A program made the translations under genes and the position numbers. Positions 60,015-64,000 of a DNA stretch of 64,000 bases are shown here, in pieces. How positions within the stretch are numbered: the first letter of the stretch is position 1; each line of letters opens with the position of its first letter. This DNA comes from Paenibacillus sedimenti (lineage in GTDB: Bacteria > Bacillota > Bacilli > Paenibacillales > NBRC-103111): NCBI RefSeq assembly GCF_014534655.1, contig NZ_JACVVD010000010.1, positions 186,001 through 250,000 of the forward strand. The letters are read 5' to 3'. A model generated the notes under the pieces. The model was given only the letters and a program-made list of their open reading frames with translations, did not search any database and was not told the origin of the DNA.

Positions 60015-60436
60015 TGAGTTGGGTTACTTGGGAAAATGTTGGTGTAGATAGGATGGCATGTGCTTGGCTGATTAGAAAATGTATTGATTCGGATGCGGAA
60101 TTTTTATTTATACCTGTAGGTCATAAGCCCTTACCCGAGGGGGCTGAACCGTTTGATTTACCGGGAGTTCGACTTACCCATCGTAGAGGTCATTGTACAT
60201 TCCATACCATGCTAAAAGAATTTGAAATTAAAGACCCCGTTTTGGAACGTATCGCACGGATTGTAGATGAAGCAGATACAGTTCAGGAAGCATTTTTAGA
60301 ACCTGTAGCACCGGGTTTAGATTTTATTTGTGATGGAATCCGAATGACCTCCCCCGATGATTTAACTGCTTTAGATAGAGGCGGGTTGATTTTTGAAGGT
60401 TTATATTCACGAATATCCTCGGAAAAAGTGCAATAA
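60014..60436 (+). CDS. ChrB C-terminal-domain protein (chromate resistance)
   Basis: 140 residues corresponding to the Chrome_Resist domain of ChrB: WVTWENVGVDRMACAWLIRK, RRGHCTFHTMLKEFEI and RIVDEADTVQEAFLEPVAPG contain conserved Asp, Cys and His residues. ATG overlaps the upstream TAA (TAATG). In proteobacteria ChrB is a chromate-responsive regulator; alone this domain could be an enzyme or sensor. Confidence 0.87.
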   Translation: MSWVTWENVGVDRMACAWLIRKCIDSDAEFLFIPVGHKPLPEGAEPFDLPGVRLTHRRGHCTFHTMLKEFEIKDPVLERIARIVDEADTVQEAFLEPVAPGLDFICDGIRMTSPDDLTALDRGGLIFEGLYSRISSEKVQ

Positions 60437-60461
60437 AAAAGAACCGACTACATCGGTTCAT
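60434..60461 (-). terminator. Terminator after WYL regulator
   Basis: GAACCGA (60442-60448) pairs with TCGGTTC (60454-60460); the T run is on the minus strand (TTTTTT), 74 bp beyond the regulator stop at 60535. Confidence 0.75.
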
Positions 60462-60534
60462 TAGAGCAAGCACTATTCCTTCGGACACATATAGTCGTAA
60501 CCTGGGTTCAAGATGAATCGGAAACGGGACCTTT

Positions 60535-61446
60535 TCAAAAATAGTTCTCCATCATTTTATTTAAATAAATTCGAAAGTCTTCAACATACGTTTTGGGCTC
60601 TACGATTATTAGATTTGTGCCGAAGCTTGCTAAAAATTGAAATCCCGTACTGTTTTGAGGGACATAAATTGTTGCTAATAAATATTCCGAATTATAGTTT
60701 TCAATACTCTTTCGACCGTACCTTTCAATGAATTGATCTTTTATGCTAGGCGAAATCAATGCCTTAATAGCGACTAGTTGCGGTTGATAACTCGCTTCGC
60801 GTTCTTGCTCTAATAAATATTCTCTAGGGTTAAATGTTTTTTCATCCATATTCAGATTATCGATCCGAGATAATTTAAACGTTCTATACCTCGTACGATG
60901 TAAACAGAATCCTTTCAGATACCAACTCGTTTCGCTAAAATGAAGTTGATACGGCTCGACGATTCTATTCGTCGTAGTGCCATTTTTATCTATATAATCA
61001 AATGAAACTAACCTTCTCTTTAATATTGATTCTTGACATTTCTTCAAGGTTTGAAAAATCTCAGACCGACCCTCCCAATCATAAAATGACATTAGAATTG
61101 AACTATTCAGAGACAATGGGCTAACCATTGCTTCTATTTTTTTTATTGTCATTTCAACTTCTTCGCTAATTAGAATTTGTTCCAATCCGCCGAGCGCAGT
61201 TAATATATTCTCTAAGTCGGAGCTGCTCAAAAGACGTTTATCAACCTTGTATTCATCCATAATACCGTAGCCGCCATTAACTCCATTGATAGAATAGATC
61301 GGGATGTTTGATAAGCTCAGTGTTTCCATATCGCGAAGAATAGTTCTTTTGGAAACGTTAAATAATTGCGCGAATTCTGTTGTTGAAACGACATCTTTTT
61401 TCAGCAATATCATTATGATAGAAATTAGTCTCTCAACCTTGTCCAT
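60535..61446 (-). CDS. YafY-type WYL-domain transcriptional regulator
   Basis: 303 residues. N-terminal winged helix (VERLISIIMILLKKDVVSTTEFAQLFNVSKRTILRDMETL in parts), then a WYL domain beginning RRLVSFDYIDKNGTTTNRIVEPYQLHF with the signature SSWYL-like TSWYLKGFCLHR and RTFKLSRIDNL, and a C-terminal WCX segment. These regulators sense nucleic acids or small ligands. Divergent from the VOC gene at 61549 with a palindrome between. Confidence 0.92.
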   Translation of the reverse strand: MDKVERLISIIMILLKKDVVSTTEFAQLFNVSKRTILRDMETLSLSNIPIYSINGVNGGYGIMDEYKVDKRLLSSSDLENILTALGGLEQILISEEVEMTIKKIEAMVSPLSLNSSILMSFYDWEGRSEIFQTLKKCQESILKRRLVSFDYIDKNGTTTNRIVEPYQLHFSETSWYLKGFCLHRTRYRTFKLSRIDNLNMDEKTFNPREYLLEQEREASYQPQLVAIKALISPSIKDQFIERYGRKSIENYNSEYLLATIYVPQNSTGFQFLASFGTNLIIVEPKTYVEDFRIYLNKMMENYF

Positions 61447-61479
61447 ATTTCCCCCTCTTTTTTCTCTACTTAATCCAAG

Positions 61480-61505
61480 AAAGGTGACATACAGCTGTCA
61501 CCTTT
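61480..61505. promoter_or_regulatory. Palindromic operator between WYL regulator and VOC gene
   Basis: AAAGGTGACA (61480-61489) and TGTCACCTTT (61496-61505) form a perfect 10-bp dyad with a 6-bp centre. It lies 34 bp upstream of the regulator start, the expected location for its own operator. Confidence 0.75.
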
Positions 61506-61548
61506 TATAAATTATACTATATTTATCACAAGAAGGAGGTATTGCCTT

Positions 61549-62013
61549 ATGTCAGCTATTGCATATTTAAACTTTGATGGAATTGCAGAACAAGTGATTG
61601 AATTTTATTCGGAGGCCTTACATGCAAATGAAGTAAAAAAAGTTAAATTCAAGGATTTTCCACAAGATCCAAACTATCCACTGCCAGAAAATGAGTTAAC
61701 TATGATCATGGAGTCTTCAATGGAATTCGCAGGCGGGAAAATAATGATGTCGGATCTTTTGCCTTCCATGAAGATGGTAACAGGTGAGTTGGTGAAAGGA
61801 AATAATGTATTGATTAGTCTAGTCATCGACGATAAACAAAAACTGGAAGAATACTTTAATAATTTGTCTGTTGGCGGTAATGTTTTGATGCCGTTATCCA
61901 ACACTCCTTGGTCTTCGTGCTTTGGAATGTTAGTTGATAAGTTTGGGGTTTCCTGGAAATTTAATAGTGACGCAAATAAGTTTCTTGATAAAGTCATTTC
62001 CGATAAACGGTAA
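61549..62013 (+). CDS. PhnB-like VOC protein
   Basis: 154 residues. VOC-fold of the PhnB/YjdN/3-demethylubiquinone-methyltransferase-like type: AIAYLNFDGIAEQVIEFYSEAL at the start and CFGMLVDKFGVSWKFN at the end, a DxF-x(n)-WxF pattern. Substrate unknown. ATG with AAGGAGG upstream. Controlled probably by the divergent WYL regulator; terminator follows. Confidence 0.87.
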   Translation: MSAIAYLNFDGIAEQVIEFYSEALHANEVKKVKFKDFPQDPNYPLPENELTMIMESSMEFAGGKIMMSDLLPSMKMVTGELVKGNNVLISLVIDDKQKLEEYFNNLSVGGNVLMPLSNTPWSSCFGMLVDKFGVSWKFNSDANKFLDKVISDKR

Positions 62014-62024
62014 CCCGTTTTAAA

Positions 62025-62057
62025 AAATGGTCTTGCAATTGAAGACCATTTTTTTTA
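62025..62057 (+). terminator. Terminator after PhnB-like gene
   Basis: AATGGTCTT (62026-62034) pairs with AAGACCATT (62042-62050), then a T run. Confidence 0.9.
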
Positions 62058-62103
62058 TGTACCTTTTGTCCTAAAAGATTTTAGAAGGGATATTATTTTA
62101 TCT

Positions 62104-62673
62104 ATGGAAACTGAAAATCTGATTCCGACAAAATTAAGAGAAGATCTGAGGACTTGGCTGCAGGAAAATTGTAAGACTGAGAAGTCTTGCTGGATATTGG
62201 TTAGTATGACGCCCACCCCTAATATATTGTTATATTTGGACGCGGTCGAGGAAGCTTTGTGCTTCGGATGGATCGATGGAGTCAAAAAGAAAATTTCTGA
62301 AACGGAGCTGGCTCAGAGGCTGTCTCCTAGAAGTAAAACAAGTTCATGGACTGAATTAAATAAAGAACGTGTCCGCCGCCTCGAAAAGTTGGGGTTAATG
62401 AGAGACGAAGGAAGAATGGTTCTTCCTGATATGGATCACAATTCTTTTAGAATTGATGAAGTTATAGAGCAAAGGCTAAAAGAGGAAAAGCAAGTATACG
62501 ACAATTTCATGTCATTTCCAGATCTCTATAAAAGAGTTCGAATCGACACGATACAAAGCAATAAGAATCAGCCAGAATTGTTTAGGAGCAGATTAGACAA
62601 ATTCATAACAAACACTAGAGAAAACAAAATGTACGGTCAATGGAATGATAACGGACGTCTACTAGATTATTAA
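62104..62673 (+). CDS. YdeI/OmdA-family protein
   Basis: 189 residues. N-terminal part LRTWLQENCKTEKSCWILVS and the hallmark YLDAVEEALCFGWIDGVKKK, then LSPRSKTSSWTELNKERVRRLEKLGLM, place it in the family annotated as YdeI/OmpD-associated or bacteriocin-protection proteins. C-terminal helices (NFMSFPDLYKRVRIDTIQ) end in a short charged tail. Biochemical role is not established. Stands alone, 47 bp after a terminator. Confidence 0.87.
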   Translation: METENLIPTKLREDLRTWLQENCKTEKSCWILVSMTPTPNILLYLDAVEEALCFGWIDGVKKKISETELAQRLSPRSKTSSWTELNKERVRRLEKLGLMRDEGRMVLPDMDHNSFRIDEVIEQRLKEEKQVYDNFMSFPDLYKRVRIDTIQSNKNQPELFRSRLDKFITNTRENKMYGQWNDNGRLLDY

Positions 62674-62769
62674 GATGCTCTGCTGGACAAGTTTACAAGT
62701 GGCCAGTAGTTTCCTTGATACATCAGGGGTTCGGTTTTACGAAGTCTTCTCTCCGTAAAAGCCAAAACA

Positions 62770-62829
62770 AAAAGCGCTGCCAGCGCGCCTGAGAGAATCA
62801 AACGTTCTCTCCAGACACGCCGCAGCGCC
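62770..62829 (-). terminator. Long terminator after Rieske gene
   Basis: GCGCTGC (62774-62780) pairs with GCAGCGC (62822-62828); inside, GAGAGAA pairs with TTCTCTC. On the minus strand TTTTTGTTTT follows. Confidence 0.8.
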
Positions 62830-62837
62830 CAACACAT

Positions 62838-63821
62838 CTAGGCTGTCCCGAAGGTGACGCCCAGCTCCCGCAGCCGCTTGCGGTACGCGATGCTCAAGCG
62901 GTCGCACTTCAAATGCAGCTCCGCTTGCAGGTCCAGCGGCAGCAGCTCCGGCTTCTGGTTTTCGACCATTTCCCGGTCCTGCTCGATGAGCCGGTCCTGG
63001 AATGCCACGAAAACCTCGTCCGCCTCATCCAGCGCATAGTTGCGCTGTTTCAGCATAAAAGCTTTACTGTGCTTTTCGGTCTCCGGCAGCACCATCAAAA
63101 ACAACCGGAAGATGTGATCCGTCGCATCGTCCCGTTTGGTGAAAGCCACGCACAGCGGGCTGAACACCTCGTACACGTACCGGCTATGTATGCCGCGTCC
63201 CGTGCCGTCAGCATCGGGTTGGTACACGACGATTTCGTCCGACCTCAGCACGCCGTCTACTTCGTGCACGTGATAATCCGCGATTTCCGCGAATTCACTA
63301 TCGCCCAGCAGCCCCTCATGGACGAACATGAGGTGGGATACATCGAGGAAATTCTCAATAATGCGGGGGCCTGCAGCCTCTAACGCGTACGGTCCCATGA
63401 ACACTTCCTTGAAACCGTCTTGAATATGCCGGCTAACTACAGGCAGTAGACTTACAGGTTCGCCTAAGCATACCCAAATCAGGCCATGCACCTCCACGCA
63501 CGAATACGCGATTGCTTTCGCCTTGGACGGTATCGCCTGACCCGCAGGCAGCGAGGGGATTCGCGTACAGGCTCCGCAGCTATTATACGACCAGCCATGG
63601 TACGCGCACACCAGTTCGTCGCCGGCCACTTTGCCCAGCGATAACGGTACGCCCCGGTGTATGCATAGATCCTTGAAAGCGTGGACGCCTTGCGCCGTAC
63701 GGAACACGACGACTTTTTCATCAAGAACCCGAACTGCAATCGGCCGCTCCGTCAAGGCTGACGACAACAACACCGGATGCCATTCGTCAAGTAAAGCTGT
63801 ATCAAGGCGGATCGTTGTCAT
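62838..63821 (-). CDS. Rieske-type aromatic ring-hydroxylating oxygenase
   Basis: 327 residues from ATG 63821 (AAGGGA upstream). Rieske 2Fe-2S domain with ligands C53/H55 (DLCIHRG) and C72/H75 (VCAYHGW). The catalytic domain has the mononuclear-iron motif ENFLDVSHLMFVHEG. Size and layout suit the phenoxybenzoate/vanillate O-demethylase or choline-monooxygenase-like oxygenase group. A reductase is not visible in the window. It starts 22 bp after the BMP-type gene, so both are probably in one operon; substrate might be delivered by that transporter. Confidence 0.88.
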   Translation of the reverse strand: MTTIRLDTALLDEWHPVLLSSALTERPIAVRVLDEKVVVFRTAQGVHAFKDLCIHRGVPLSLGKVAGDELVCAYHGWSYNSCGACTRIPSLPAGQAIPSKAKAIAYSCVEVHGLIWVCLGEPVSLLPVVSRHIQDGFKEVFMGPYALEAAGPRIIENFLDVSHLMFVHEGLLGDSEFAEIADYHVHEVDGVLRSDEIVVYQPDADGTGRGIHSRYVYEVFSPLCVAFTKRDDATDHIFRLFLMVLPETEKHSKAFMLKQRNYALDEADEVFVAFQDRLIEQDREMVENQKPELLPLDLQAELHLKCDRLSIAYRKRLRELGVTFGTA

Positions 63822-63842
63822 CGTCTGCACGTCCCTTCGCTC

Positions 63843-64000
63843 TTATTTGGGAATGACACCTTTAATGCCCTTAACAAACCAGGTCGTGCCTAAAATCTCT
63901 TCGTCCGTCATCTTTTTCCCCTGCTCAAAGCGAACCTTGCCGTCTTGATCTACGATCGGACCTTGGAATACCTCAAATTTGCCGTCCAGGATCTCTTGTT
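63843..64000 (-). CDS. BMP-family substrate-binding protein, C-terminal end (runs off window)
   Basis: Last 51 residues: QEILDGKFEVFQGPIVDQDG, RFEQGKKMTDEEILGTTWFV and KGIKGVIPK. This is the C-terminal lobe of BMP/Med-type ABC lipoproteins, whose characterised members bind purine nucleosides. Other parts of the importer would lie beyond the window. It precedes the Rieske oxygenase by 22 bp. Confidence 0.8.
   Translation of the reverse strand, partial: QEILDGKFEVFQGPIVDQDGKVRFEQGKKMTDEEILGTTWFVKGIKGVIPK

Overview
The window looks like chromosomal DNA of a Paenibacillus-type member of the Bacillota. The evidence is a complete purEKBCSQLFMNHD operon in Bacillus order behind a guanine riboswitch, a des-desK-desR cold-shock desaturase set, yerB/yerC-like neighbours, strong Shine-Dalgarno sites with frequent GTG/TTG starts, DUF4163/DUF3298 and stalk-domain secreted proteins, an NTTRR-F1-type protein and a CwlJ-like spore hydrolase. 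The species assignment is inference; no rRNA is present.

Layout. 1-3.3 kb: end of a HEAT-repeat gene and the DesR/DesK/Des membrane-fluidity circuit with a plausible DesR operator. 3.4-16.4 kb: an accessory stretch rich in decay. It holds an IS1595-type remnant with perfect terminal repeats and a GNAT passenger, a DUF805 gene that appears to start at CTG, a response-regulator/histidine-kinase deletion chimera, an old-yellow-enzyme gene broken by a 13-bp tandem duplication, an IS66-derived composite element with a perfect 8-bp target duplication carrying a cargo gene, a lipoprotein gene broken by one missing A, and a large serine recombinase relic abutting the 3' end of rlmD. 16.4-22.1 kb: housekeeping genes (rlmD, dagK-like, cbiX-like, yerC, a VrrA/YqfQ-like gene, yerB). 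22.1-24.0 kb: an unusual structured region with a tRNA-Ala(GGC) gene split in its T-loop by 130 nt, inverted repeats, four 52-bp-period repeats and a terminator just before an unrecognised gene. 24-31 kb: a LuxR-type STAND regulator beside a cupin and a heme-copper-oxidase-like membrane protein, a DCC protein, a LigB-type dioxygenase, a VOC protein and two tiny genes.

31.3-45.5 kb: the purine operon on the minus strand, with PurR boxes, a sigma-A promoter, guanine aptamer and attenuator at 45.16-45.45 kb. Its twelve genes cover PRPP to IMP. 46-54.4 kb: a malate/C4-dicarboxylate module: DctA-type transporter, ACT-domain malic enzyme, CitA-type kinase DctS and regulator DctR, and a divergent extracytoplasmic binding protein DctB. 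A stalk-domain DUF4163/DUF3298 protein and a CwlJ-like hydrolase lie inside it. 54.4-58.1 kb: two divergent catalases with an exact PerR box and a Fur-like box between them, plus a Fur-family protein reduced to its DNA-binding half. 58.2-62.7 kb: an A+T-richer accessory block with a chromate-resistance operon (chrA and a split chrB) behind twin operators, a WYL regulator/VOC pair around a palindrome, and a YdeI-like gene. 62.8-64 kb: a Rieske oxygenase and the end of a BMP-type binding-protein gene.

No CRISPR array, toxin-antitoxin pair or defence island was recognised. The most unusual single observation is the interrupted tRNA-Ala and the structured region downstream of it.
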